A stretch of 64,000 nucleotides of DNA from positions 10,180,616-10,244,615 of the forward strand of contig CM028333.1 in the NCBI GenBank assembly GCA_016647705.1, written 5' to 3'. Below are positions 47,573 to 59,288 of this stretch, one piece after another. Position numbers and translations under genes: made by a program. The stretch comes from Eucommia ulmoides. Its lineage: Eukaryota > Streptophyta > Magnoliopsida > Garryales > Eucommiaceae. Positions within the stretch are counted from its first letter, which is position 1, and every line of letters starts with the position of its first letter. The notes beneath the pieces were generated by a model. It was not told where the DNA came from. It saw nothing but the letters and a program-made list of their open reading frames with translations, and made no database searches.

Positions 47573-48609
47573 GGTGGCGTTTGGTTAGTGTTCCCACTTT
47601 TCTCATCCTACTTGAGATGAGATGAAATGAGTTGAGTTGAGAATTCTGTTTCTTAACAGGAATATAATCACGTTTGGTAACGATAATTGTTTTTCTTCGT
47701 TCTGGGAATAGAATCGCGTTTGGTAACGATATTATCTTGGAATTGTTTCTTCATACTTATTGTTTTTCTTTTTTTTTTTTAAACTTACATTGAAAAACAA
47801 GAACACTAATTCTAAAAAATCATTAAGAAATCATCGAGAAATCAAGAACAAACCCTAAACCTAAATCAAGAAATCAGCAAGAAACTGAACCACAATTAAA
47901 ATTGAAGTCGAAATCGAATCGAAATAAAAAATCCCAATGAAATCAAAATTTAAATCGAAAATCGAAATCAATTTCGTATCGATTTCAGTAACAAATCAAA
48001 ATCTTAAACCCTAATCAAAATCAAAACCCTAATCAAAATCGTTGTTGCCTATCGACAAAATATCCCACCTTCTGTTCAAATTCTTGATCAATTTAAGTAA
48101 CAAAATGGAAGTCGAAACCCTAAACCGTAATCTAAATCGTTGTTACTCATCGACGATATCTTCTACATTTTGTTCGATTATAGCCTCGATGGCGAGACGA
48201 CGACGGCTAAACAACGAGAAGATGATTACACATAGGATGATTGTAGAGGCAAAAGATCTTTGACAACGATGGTTGCGAAGAAGACGAAAGACGAGGGCTG
48301 CAAAGAACAAATAGCTGGGCTTTAGAGGAAAAAGAAAAAAAAAATATGTGATTAAGCTTGACGAAAGTTGAAGAGCAATTCATAAAATTCCAAGCGTATC
48401 ATTTTTAGGGATGGGAATGAATGGACACAAAAAAAAAATATTAAAATTTTTTGTTTCTCATTTCTTTAGGATTTGAAGAATCAATTATATCATTTTGGGT
48501 TGAGTTAGAAACAGAATTGAGTTTACCAAACGCATTCCCAAACATCAATTTAAAATTTTTTGGGATGGGTTAGGTTGAGTTGGGTTGGAAACACTTACCA
48601 AACGGGCCC
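47573..48609. mobile_element. Tourist-like (Harbinger-derived) non-autonomous element 1
   Basis: TTA flanks both sides (47570-47572, 48610-48612). The left end GGTGGCGTTTGGTTAGTGTTCC pairs with the reversed right end GGGCCCGTTTGGTAAGTGTTTCC. Inside are GATGAGATGAAATGAG and CGCGTTTGGTAACGAT blocks. A 48042-48263 ORF is an A-rich by-product, not a gene. Confidence 0.75.
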
Positions 48610-48703
48610 TTACTTTCCTTCTCTGTTGTTGTCTTTGTTTTTGTTACGTAAATATTCACGTCATGTTTCTAGTTAACCTCTAATTTTTATGCCAAATTGT
48701 TTA

Positions 48704-49258
48704 GGGCCCGTTTGGTAATCATTTCTGTTCTCATCCTATGCAGTAGGATGGGAATGAGATGGGATGAGATAAGAATTTTGTTTCTTTCTTGAGAGTAGAA
48801 TCGCGTTTGGTAACGATAATTTTTGTTTTTTTTTGTTTTGGGAACAGAATCGCGTTTGGTAACGATTTTATCCTAAAATCAAATTTTTTTTGTTTTGTTT
48901 TGGGAACATATTTTTTTTTGTTTTGGCCGGTAGGCGGCTGATGATGGTTGGCAGCAGATGATGGGCAGTTGGTTGTGGGCGGCCGACGATGCCGGAGGTG
49001 ACCGGCGACGGTTGCCGGAGATGGCGGCCGGCGGCGACCCTCTTTAACTTTTAGGAATGAGATGAAAATTTTTAGAAACAATTTTTATTTTTTTTGTTTC
49101 TCAAATCTTAAGAAAAAATTGACACAATTCCCATTTTAGAATGAGATGAGAATGGAAAAAAAAATAAAAAATGGGAGTAGTTACCAAACGTTATGCCTAA
49201 TAAAAATCTAGGAATGAGATGAGAATTTTTGGGATGAGAGTGGTTACCAAATAGGGGC
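48704..49258. mobile_element. Tourist-like non-autonomous element 2
   Basis: TTA flanks both sides (48701-48703, 49259-49261). The left end GGGCCCGTTTGGTAATCA pairs with the reversed right end GCCCCTATTTGGTAACCA. It shares the AATCGCGTTTGGTAACGAT and ATGAGATG-GATGAGA blocks with element 1, only about 90 bases away. A second copy of its terminal motif (GGGAGTAGTTACCAAACG, about 49170) lies inside the right end. Confidence 0.75.
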
Positions 49259-49261
49259 TTA

Positions 49262-49625
49262 ATGTCCATGCTGTCTTGATATCCAAAAATTTAAAAATGG
49301 GAGGGGAAACTTGAAAATTCAAAATTTGCATTCACAAAATGAAAAGTATACAAATTAACTGAAATATAAGTTATCTTAACCAACATTTTAATTGTTAACT
49401 TCCACAATTTCTACGGGGAATTACTATCCGATCCATGCACATACTAGAAAGTTGAGGAGTAAATTGAACACTATTTTATGAAGTGTTATTTTATTTTTTT
49501 TAAATAAAAACTATTAATATGGTTAATTTTGTATAGTAACTCTTATTATAGGGTAAAATAAATAAAATCTCTTTATAATTTTAAAAATTAAAATTAATTT
49601 TGATATTACGCTTCACAAAACATAA
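49262..49625. other. AT-rich spacer
   Basis: No gene or element border recognised. Confidence 0.35.
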
Positions 49626-49974
49626 TTGTTCGGTGATTGCATGTGCAAGCCATCGTCAGCATTGTACGTCGGCGTGGGTCGTCGGTCGGTCAGCCTTGTT
49701 TGTAGGAGTGGTTGCTTGTGTGAGCGTGGATGTGTGGGTGTGAGGTCGCCGACAGTCGGCGACATTAAGAAAAGAGAGGGAGGGCCGATTGGAATTCAAA
49801 CGGAGCAGAGAATAGGAAACAAAATGGAAAAAGGAAAAGAAAGAAGAAGGTGAAAAAGAAGAAAAAAAAAGAAGAAACTACACAAATAACCCCCACCAAA
49901 TTCAAAATCAGTCTCACGACCCGTGAACGATTCGGAATGGGTAACGTTTTTCGTTAAGTTTATTTTAGTTTTGT
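49626..49974 (-). repeat. Inverted tail of the TGTCACGACCCG repeat family (left arm)
   Basis: Positions 49872-49971 are the reverse complement of about 52741-52833 (AACTTAACGAAAAACGTTACCC-TTCCGAATCGTTCA). Similarity continues outward through purine-rich AAGAAGAAG and a GC-rich GTCGCCGAC block. It abuts repeat copy 1 directly, so tail and head face each other. Confidence 0.65.
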
Positions 49975-51215
49975 TGTCATGACCCGTCCCGAAATCCCGA
50001 CATCCCGGGCTGGCATGACGACATCATGACATCACTGAAAACAACCAACCAACCATCTATTACACGACAATATGCATATATATAAATAAACCATCATCTA
50101 TATGAAGTTATACATATTTCTGTTATGGGAACACACCCATTTCCCAAATATACTAACAACAAAATATAATACCATGAACCCGTCACAGGTTCGCCTTTGA
50201 AAGCTCATCTCAACCCTCCACAAGACTCCATCGTAGAACTCTACCTAGCGCCAGTAGGGGACCGACTTCTAGCTGCTTCATCTGCGAGTGTACTACTTTC
50301 TTAGTAAAAATATTTTATAATAATAAATCACTCATTTTACAACATCTAAATGGATCAAGAGTAAGTTTATAAATATCACATAACTCATAAAATCCCCAGT
50401 ATAAAAGCAGGAAAAATAAAGTGACATAATTAAGTTCCATTCAAATCCAACTAATATAAAAATCATATTAATCACTATGATAATAAATATCAAATCAGCC
50501 AATATATGTAAAACACTACATCTCAAGCACACATCTCAAACACACTTTTTAAGCACACAAATCAAACACACACTGGCCAGTCCTAGTTATCTTTTTAACC
50601 TCACGATCGGGAGTTGCAACGGTACCGTACCACCTGTAGGATTTGCCTTCCTAACGGACACCCATCACTCTGCCGAAGCGGATAATCACTGTGCAGTATA
50701 AACGTCTAACATCACTCTGTCGAAGCAGATAAACATCACTCCGCCGAAACGGATAATATCACTCCACCGAAGCGGATAAATACTATGGCATCGTCAAATC
50801 AATAACGTCATCATCAAATCACAAATCAATAATATCGTGTAATCAACATCATCAAATCTCAAATATCACCCTCTATTTGCAAAACCGATTTTTAATCCAA
50901 AATCATATTTTTCACTTTCTTTAAAAAAAATGTCTGATTTCACAAAAACAATTTTCCACTCTTTATATTTAGAAAACCAGATATTTTTCCATTCTCTTTT
51001 AAAACCACCAAATCCAACCAAAATCATTCTCAACTTTCTTTCGAAAACTATCGTAATTTCATGAAAATCCATTTTTACTCACTCACCCCAAAACCTGTTT
51101 GATCCATATCATCTATAAAATTATCTAGTCTCAGTAAGGCCATTTTATACGCATATATATATATATATATATATGAAAATAATTTAGCAAGAAGACAATA
51201 CACTCACAGGTACAG
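49975..51215 (+). repeat. TGTCACGACCCG repeat, direct copy 1 (LTR-like)
   Basis: Begins TGTCATGACCCGTCCCGA and is collinear with copy 2 through ACCAACCAACCATCTATTA, the AGTAGGGGACCGACT block, CCTCACGATCGGGAGTT and GCCGAAGCGGATAA, to AGAAGACAATACACTCAC. It breaks off where copy 2 starts. TGTCACGACCC starts are typical of plant chromovirus LTRs, but no internal genes are present. (AT)n lies at about 51154-51174. Confidence 0.7.
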
Positions 51216-52833
51216 TGTCACGACCCGTCCCGATATCCCGGGCTGGTGTGACGATATCATGACATCACCGAAAATGACCAACCAACCATCTATTATACGA
51301 CAATATGCAAATATATAAATAAACCATCATCTATATGAAATTATACATATTTTTGTTATGGGAACACACCCGTTCTCCAAATATACTAACAACAAAATAT
51401 AATACCATAAACATCTCACAGGTTCACCTCAGAAAGCTCATTTCAACCCTCCACACAACTCCAACGTAGGACTCTTCCTAGTGCCAGTAGGGGACCGACT
51501 CCTAACTGCTTCACCTACGAGTGTACTGTCTTCTTAGTAAAAATATCTTTAATAATAAAAACTCATTCTACAATATCTAAATAGATCAAGCATAAGTTTA
51601 TAAATACCACATAGCTCGTAAAATCTCCAGTATAAAAGCAGGAAAAATAAAGCGACATAATTAAGTTTCATTCAAATCCAACTAATATAAAAAAAATATT
51701 AATCACCATGATAATAAATATTAAATCAGCCAATATACGTAAAATATCACATTTCAAGCACACAACTCAAACACACACTGGCCAGCCCTAGTGATTGTTT
51801 TAACCTCACGATCGGGAGTTTGCAACGGTACTGTACCATCCGTAGGATATGCCTTCCTACGAACACCCATCACTCCGCCGAAGCGGATAAATACTATGGT
51901 ATCGTCAAATCAATAACATCATCAAATCAATACCATCACTCTACAAAAGTAGATAAATACTATAACATCGTCAAATCAATGACATTGTCAAATTACGGGT
52001 CAATAGCATCGTCTAATCAACAACATCGTCAAATTAATAACATCAGCATCAAATCACAACGTAATGATATCGTCTAATCAACATCGTCAGATCACAAATC
52101 CATCTCTCTTTTCCAAAATCGACTTTGTATCCGGAAATCATATTTCTCACTTTCTTTTAAAAGGAAACGTCTGATTTTACCAAAACCACTTTTTTCACTA
52201 TTTATTTTTAGAAAACCAGACATGTTTAGAAAAACAGATATTTTCCACTCTCTTTTAAAACCACCAAATCCAACGAAAAACTATTTTCACCTTTCTTTCG
52301 AAAACCATCGTAATCTCACGAAAATGCATTTTACCAACTCACCCAAAACTTGCTTGATCCACAAAATTTTAAAAGCATCTAATGTAAATACAACCATTTT
52401 TTTTTTTTATCATATATAGATATAAAAATAGTTTGGCAAGAAGACAATACACTCACCTGGTTAACAGGTCCGCAAAACTTTCACCGACTACTCCATACCG
52501 AGACTCCGATGCCTGCAAACCTAATAGTGACATGGCCTAAATTAATATTTTATGTAAAAATAACCTAATCATGTAATGCAGGCCCTAGTTCCGTAATTTC
52601 CCATTCTCCACATTTTATTTATAACAATTATTATTCGGTAAATTTCATTCCGTTAATTACTGCATAAAATTTAATAATACGACAGTCCCAAATTTATTAT
52701 TTCGGGTACAAAATTTTGATGCTAGAATTTGATTTAATAAACTAAAATAAACTTAACGAAAAACGTTACCCGTTCCGAATCGTTCATGGGCCGCGAGATG
52801 GATTTTTAGTTTTTATCAGGGTTGTTTGTGAAA
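51216..52833 (+). repeat. TGTCACGACCCG repeat, direct copy 2, with tail
   Basis: Spaced 1241 bp from copy 1. It continues past ACACTCACCTGG into an AT-rich 3' part and the TTAACGAAAAACGTTACCC tail. The GCCGAAGCGGATAA satellite-like units are fewer than in copy 1. No ORF of note. Confidence 0.7.
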
Positions 52834-53480
52834 TTTTTCTTTTTCTTCATTTTTCATTTTCTTCTTCTTCTTCTTTCTTTTTCTGGTTCTGTTTGGTTTC
52901 AGCTGCCGGTCACCGACGACATACACTCGTCGCCGATCAACACACACACACACTATCGGTTCTGCTTCAGTTGGTCCCCTCACCGTTTCCCGCCAACCGT
53001 CAGCGCCCTCACATCTACACACACCAGCGCACAAACGCACATACTCAGACGAACACGCACTCACTGCCCTCTGTCTCTCTAACTTTTCGGCGACTACCAC
53101 ACACCACCATGCACACTGATTACACACATACACACCCAAAACACATAAACCCACACGTTTTGATCAAACTCACACACATACACGCTGTTGGCAAAAACAG
53201 AGCACCCACACACACTGTAAAACCCACCTTCTCTCTCTCTAATTTTTTAGCCAACTCCGGTGACCACCATACACACACAACATGCACACACACTGCAGGG
53301 ACAACACATACACAAAGATTAGACTGAAGAACAACCACACACTCACGCATCCGAACCACTGCAACCCATGAAATCGACCACGTCCACCGGCCGACGACAC
53401 ACTCTCTCTCTCTAAAATTTGACGAAGACACCCTCCCGAAGAACACAAACACATACCCATGCTAAGTTTCTATTTTCTTC
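52834..53480. repeat. CA-rich block flanking the repeat cluster (right arm continuation)
   Basis: Pyrimidine-rich TTCTTCTTC, then a GC- and CA-rich tract with many CACACA and CTCTCTCTCTAA-TTT motifs (about 53080, 53235, 53400). Overlapping ORFs on both strands reflect the absence of stops in CA/GT-rich DNA, not coding. It partly mirrors 49626-49870. Confidence 0.45.
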
Positions 53481-53684
53481 TTTGAATTTTTGCCACCGGC
53501 AAACCACCTCCTCTCTTTCTCTTCTCTAAATTTTTCTGAGTTTTTTTTTTCTCGATTTTTCTCTTGCCATTCATGATCACTACTACATGGATGCATTTAT
53601 ATGCATGATTTGAGTGGTAAGAGATGATCTTAGCTTGCCACGTTGCCCACGTCCGATCTCCCTGCTCTGGTTGAATGCTCGGCA

Positions 53685-53685
<1 letters not shown>

Positions 53686-53762
<77 letters not shown>
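53686..53762. repeat. (AT)n-(GT)n microsatellite
   Basis: About 8 AT units followed by about 30 GT units. The two long ORFs crossing it are repeat artefacts. Confidence 0.9.
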
Positions 53763-53769
<7 letters not shown>

Positions 53770-54019
53770 CTTTTAATAAATTGTTCTTTTCTCCCCTAAC
53801 TTTCTTAAAGTTTTCTTTTGAGTTCCATTTATCAATTATAAGTTTCTTAAATTTCGATTTGATCCCTGACAGTTAAATTTTTATAAATTGAATGACAATT
53901 TGGATCCTAAGTTTAGAATAATATTTTTAAATTTGCAATTTGACCTCTAATTTTTTATTTTATTTTTAAATTTGAATTTTTAATTAACACTATTTTACCC
54001 CATATTTTTCCGAATGCTC

Positions 54020-54440
54020 TAAAATGCAACTATTAATAATGTACGTGCTACGATTGAGGTCTTACATACAGCAGCTAGGAGTCGGTCCCTTACTGGCACT
54101 AGGTAGAGTCCGGCAATGGTGTAGTATGGCAGTATTTTGGGAGGAGCTGTGTGAGGTGAACCTGTGAGAACTTCATTGTTGTTATACTTTTGTTGTTATT
54201 ACAATTCAGGGACGGGTGTATCCCCAGTTAGAAAGGATGTATATGGTGACAATTTGTGGTTCTATATTATTGTATGCACTTTGTCATTTGTTACTTGGTT
54301 TAACGTTCAGATAATGTCATGTCAACGTCATGCCGGCCTCAGGGTGATGGGTGTCCGGCCCCAGGGTGATAGGTGTCAACGAAACTCCATATTTCGTGCA
54401 AAAAAAATTAACAATTATGTTTTTGTTTAATAAGCTTAGG
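54020..54440 (-). repeat. Diverged inverted copy of the TGTCACGACCCG repeat head
   Basis: Reversed, it shows AGTAAGGGACCGACTCCTAGCTGC, AGGTTCACCTCACAC, CCGTCCC and GGCATGACGTTGACATGACATTA in the same order as copies 1 and 2, but with many changes. Its GCCGAAGC-type units are replaced by CACCCTGGGGCC / CACCCTGAGGCC. Confidence 0.55.
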
Positions 54441-54497
54441 GCCGTGGAATTAGTTTTAATTAAAAAAAAAAATTGAAAGGTTGAAGTCAACTGTGAA

Positions 54498-55449
54498 CAA
54501 TGTTTTTAAATCCGGACTGGACATCGAACTAAAAAAGTCGTCACCAGTTCATCCAATAGGTGAATTATTGTTGAATTGTGACATCATAATTACGTTATTA
54601 AAAAAAATATATATTATTTTTAAAAAAAAAAGTAAAAATATTAAAAAACACGAGAAAAGGGAAAAATTTATACATTTAAAAAAACAATAATAAACATAAG
54701 CAAAAATTATACAATTTCAATGAATAGGTTATGAAACCAATTATATCAAAAAAATTAAATCAATAACAAGAAACAATAATTAAACACACACACACACACA
54801 CATATAAACAAAAATCAAACTGAAATTAAAAAGTAAAACAAAATAAAAAATATAAACAAAAAATTAAAATCATGATTCGTGCTAGAAATCACGATTCATA
54901 CTAGAGGAGGGGAGAGAAGCGTAGTACTGAGTTGGGAACTGGGAACAACAATGGTTAGGCTACGAACTAAAATGCATGCTCTGTAAAACGGAGAACAAAC
55001 AAACAAGTGAGTGAAAGAAAACAACTGATGGCTTTGGTTTACAGTTTTGGTCAAAAGTCTGGATCGACTAAGAACGAAGAAGTTTTCTTTGTGCTACTTG
55101 GCTGAATGGCATGAGGAAGAAGACTGGTGTAAGGAGGGGACTGGAAGGTAAAAGATGGCCAAACATTTTTTTGAGATTGAGAATGAATCGTAGAATGGGG
55201 CATAAATTAGGGTTGGAACATGTAGGGGTTTCTTTGGGGGTTTTATATACTCAAAGATGAGAAAGGAAAAAATCAGCCGGTTTGAAGCCAACCACTCCAG
55301 GTAATCGGTTTTACAGTTGAATTGGATGGTTTAGGCATTTTTGGCAGTTTTCGACCCAAAACGTGTTTTACTAGTCGATAAGTCTGAAAAGACCGGTTGA
55401 CAATTCAACTGGTAGAATCGTCTGGTCCAGTCCGATTTTCAAAACATTG
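54498..55449. mobile_element. hAT-type non-autonomous element
   Basis: The left end CAATGTTTTTAAATCCGGACTGGAC pairs with the reversed right end CAATGTTTTGAAAATCGGACTGGAC. The 8 bases outside (actgtgaa, 54490-54497; gctacgaa, 55450-55457) match at 5 positions, compatible with an old 8-bp hAT duplication. No transposase remnant is seen in the 952 bp. A (CA)n tract lies at about 54785-54803. Confidence 0.65.
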
Positions 55450-55779
55450 GCTACGAAGCCATCCATAATTTTTAATCTACTGAATATTTTCTGATGGAAA
55501 TAACGTGAATTTTGTTTATTTATTATTAGTTTTTGGTACATCATATAGAAATGAAACTACGAACATATATCAAAGGCTTCCGAATTCATTTCCGCAAATA
55601 AAATGTTCATTATGTTTTCAGGGTGATTAAACAAAAAAGTAAACTCTTCCTTCATCTCCAGATGGTTTGCACATTTGTTATTTTCTCTTTGGGACAGTTG
55701 GATGATGTAATTGTTTACTCTCATTACCTCTTGCAATCATTAATTGAAAATTTGAATTGATGGAAGACTAGCATTCTTT

Positions 55780-56570
55780 CGTGATTAACTTGATCACTTA
55801 TGTTGCATCTGTTTCGACAGTCACCTGGGTACAGCCGTCATTAGTTGGCATTGTAGTTCCTTTATGGATTACTTTAATCTCTACTTCCAAGCTATTGCAA
55901 TTGGGAAGGTAACCGCAAAACTCGAATTGCCAAATGCCAAGATGGTGCCTAAGTAGTATTCTGAAGCCTCCCGAACCCGAATTTCCTTTAGCACACCTAT
56001 TTATATTGAGCTTACAAAATTTGCATCAGGGGTAACCCAGTTAGAAATCATAATTCCTCTTAATCTTTGGGAGTTGTTGGTAGGACAGAAGACTTCCTGA
56101 AGATCCTTATGAAAACAAGATATTCTGCAAGTCACTAAGTTTGGATCTTGGACAACTCCTCCAATTACCTCGTTATTTTTGTCCTTTCAAATTTCCCAAA
56201 GAATAGCGATATAAAGATTAATAAAAAAAAAGTAGGGTAATTCCCTTTTAGATGATCTATGATCCAGTTTAATATATCTATATTCATGGACTGGAAACTT
56301 TCTTACATGTCCTCAGAATATGATTTTTGGTTTTTCTGGATTCCTTGCACTTTTGTCATAAAGTCGATACATCATTCGACCATCGATTTCAAAGTTCATT
56401 AGTCATAATCCTCCCCTGGAACATTACACAAAGAAAAAAATTGATATTTTGCAAGATTTTCAATTTCCATATTTACTTTCATTTATTGGAGTTGTCCAGT
56501 CCATTATCCTCTCTAGCAGCATCATAAGCGGACTTTAGGGAAAACATTCCCAATGATTCTGGGCTCCAGG
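55780..56570 (-). pseudogene. LINE (plant L1-type) 3' remnant: zinc-finger and RNase H region
   Basis: On the minus strand CKESRKTKNHILRTCKKV (about 56350-56300) fits the zinc-binding finger after plant LINE reverse transcriptase (C-x2-C...H...C). It is followed by WEIWK..NNEVI (about 56210) and then the RNase H-like start NWVTPDANFVKLNI......GNSGSGGFRILL (about 56040-55960), with a late VETDAT (about 55810). The catalytic Asp after KLN is replaced and several frames are used, so it is dead. It could also be a processed copy of a related RNase H-domain gene. Confidence 0.6.
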
Positions 56571-56739
56571 TGGCTACATCCTCTTGGAAGAACAACAGGG
56601 AGTTTGTTTGGAGAATCACATGTTTCTGGACATCCAAAATAATATGAAGGATGGGGAGTAGGAACGAGTTGTTTACGAAATAATTATATTTTTAAAACTT
56701 TGTTTTTCTAACAAATGAGGTTTCTCATCTTATTTACAC

Positions 56740-57060
56740 AATACAGACAACTTGGGGTTGGCAACATCAAGTATTTATACCTGAGGTTACAAATCCTGGG
56801 TATTAAAGAACCAAAGTTCCATATAACCGGGTTTTACAACCCTAGGTATGCAGTCAATTTTTTTATTTTTTATTTTTAATTATACCTGTGGTTGTGAACC
56901 CCGAGTACAAATTCGGATTAAAAAAAATAAAATTCATCTCTGCAAACAGATCTCAGTCTGAGATCTGTTTGCAGAGTGGTTTTGAACCCAGGGTTGTGAA
57001 CCCCGGGTGCAAAACATGTGTTTAAGCATAACCCTAGGTTCACAACCTCGGGTACTGTTC
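56740..57060. repeat. GTTGTGAACCCCGGGT-type repeats around a 39-bp palindrome
   Basis: At least six variants of ACCC(C/T)GGGTTGTGAACC in both orientations surround the perfect hairpin CTCTGCAAACAGATCTCAG-T-CTGAGATCTGTTTGCAGAG (56938-56976). No ORF. Confidence 0.7.
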
Positions 57061-57099
57061 TATTAAAAAAAATAGTGAAGACTTGGTTTGTTTGTTTTT

Positions 57100-57980
57100 T
57101 TTTTTTTTCCATGTGTGTTGATGGAAAAATGAAACATACTTTTTATACCTTTTCCTCATTTTAGTTTTTTACATCCAAATATAATTTAAACCAAATTTAC
57201 TTTACACTCAATTTATATTTTTACACTGAATTTACTCTTTAAGATTATATAGTCAATTCTAGGAGTCCTAAGACGTTGTAAATGAGAAAGTAAACAAATA
57301 GTGAAATTTTTGTATAAGAAAAAATAAAAAATATAAATGCAAAAAATTTAAATCAACTAACAAAAATTAAAAATCAATGAACTAACAAAAATTAAAAATC
57401 AAATCGACTAACAAAAATTAATTTTAAATAAGTTCTCATATTTTATAAATTGCATAATTTTTTTATGAATAGATTTATATTTTTCTCCATTGATCTATGA
57501 TTTAATCAAAATTATTTTTTTTGGAAAAAAACAAAAAAAAAGTTAAGGTGTTTTTTTGTAAATTAACTTTTTTTGAAAATTATTTGTGTGCCTTATAATT
57601 ATTTTTTTAACATGTAATGGATGTGTCGTATTTTTTCTTTTTGTAATTCATACATATATATTTTGTGTGTATTATAATTTTCGATTTTATTTTTTATGTG
57701 TCTTATATTATATTTTATAATTTATATGTTATATTTGGTGGGAACTTTTAACCATGAATTTAATTTACCTATTTTTTTAATTTTTTTTTATAAATATCAA
57801 TATCTAAAAATATTAATTAAATTGTATTTCAGAGATTATATGGAAGAGTATAATCTTAAAGGTGAAACCACTTAAAATAATCATAAATATCAGACAAAAA
57901 TTAAATGCTTTAACAAGTACAACTAATCATAAAAAAAATAAAAAAAAAATAAAAAACATTAGATAAATTAGAAAATAGTA
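57100..57980. other. Very AT-rich spacer
   Basis: Three AACTAACAAAAATTAAAAATCAA units at about 57355-57425; otherwise nothing recognisable. Confidence 0.4.
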
Positions 57981-57989
57981 CTCATAGTT

Positions 57990-58792
57990 GAACTTTTCTA
58001 GCATCGGTAACTACTTAGTTTTATCAAACCATTCGTAGTGGAGCTCTCCATCTCTGTATGTGGACAGTTCTGCGTCATCCATGTATTTGGGATCGGTAAA
58101 TTACTTTAACGACTACTCGTTTGCATTTGGTGCATTGGTCTTTCGAATCTGGTGAAGTCTCTATTTAACATGAATTCATTCCTCTATTTGTTTTATTTCT
58201 CATTTCAATGCTTGGCAAATTTTGGCGATAATGTCCAGTTCGTTTTTCAATATTTCGAAAGACCATAATTTCGAAATCTTGAGGTAGTACATATAACATC
58301 TTGCCTCATAAAGGTTCCTTTTTGCTATTCGCATTGGTCATTGTAATTCTTTGTCTCTCTACTATCCTTGTCTCATTCGGTATAGTTGTAACTCTCATGG
58401 TAACGACGATTGACCCATCAAACAGTTTATCTGAAAGGATCACCGTGTACTAAGAAAAATTATTTCCTTGTGATGTGATTCATCCATGCGCCAGAGAGAT
58501 CTAGTTGTCGTTAAACACCAGTTCAATCTGTAATAACATCCCACGGATCGCACACATCCTATGGGTAACACAACCTCTCTCGGGCATCATGCCATAGTAG
58601 TGGGCGTCGCAATTCGCTCCAATGTATGACCTTTAACCAGCACATCTGAATTCTATACCATATACTTGTCTCATCTTAGTACTTAGCATGATCCCTTGTC
58701 CCTAAACCCCCACCAATGCAATTGATCTTCATTTTTTTTTCTTACCTTTGCTCTTACCCTTATCGTTTCCTAACCCACTTGCCATTTGAACT
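57990..58792 (-). pseudogene. Broken gene of unknown function with intact-looking 5' end
   Basis: The ATG at 58792 starts MASGLGNDKGKSKGKKKK, then the frame is lost at a nine-A run (58732-58740). Beyond it, open stretches in other frames read YIGANCDAHYYGMMPERGC and later RIAKRNLYEARCYMYYLKISK and DPKYMDDAELSTYRDGE, ending near 58010. A TATA box (CTATATATAAATC, minus, 58862-58874) lies about 75 bases upstream of the ATG with a plausible leader. I do not recognise the family. Several in-frame stops argue for a decayed gene, possibly transposon-borne. Confidence 0.35.
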
Positions 58793-58861
58793 GATTTTCT
58801 GAGTAATGAAAATGCAAAAGAGAAAGAAATGTGGTGTGAATGATAATTCTGAAAGTATAGA

Positions 58862-58874
58862 TTTATATATAGGC
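58862..58874 (-). promoter_or_regulatory. TATA box upstream of the MASG... ORF
   Basis: CTATATATAAATC on the minus strand, about 70-80 bases before the ATG at 58792, is a strong plant TATA match with suitable spacing. Confidence 0.45.
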
Positions 58875-59183
58875 AATTTTTGGTGCCTTCCTCATTTCCC
58901 GCCACCCACTTTCTTGCCACCATAATTCCTTCCCAAAACATTTCCCTCATTTTTTTCCTTTTTTTTTCTTGCCAAAGTCTTTCCCACCATTTTGTTCCCC
59001 ATTTCCCACCAATTTGTGGCTGATTCCTACCTTAGTTTTTTCTATAGATAGGAACAACCTCAGTTCTCATAATTAGCAACGTGTATTGTTGAAATAAATC
59101 TTTATTTAGTAGTATCCACCTTGTTTTGTTTTGTTCCCAAAAACATTGAATAAAATTTACGAAGAAGATTATGGTAAATATTT

Positions 59184-59243
<60 letters not shown>

Positions 59244-59288
59244 CTTTTTTATTTTCATCCTTTCTTTTTGGCAATTGTTTTTTTTGCA

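Noticed and set aside
52816..53460. Long ORFs rich in T-H or C-V on both strands
   Set aside because: Caused by CA/GT-rich sequence without stop codons.
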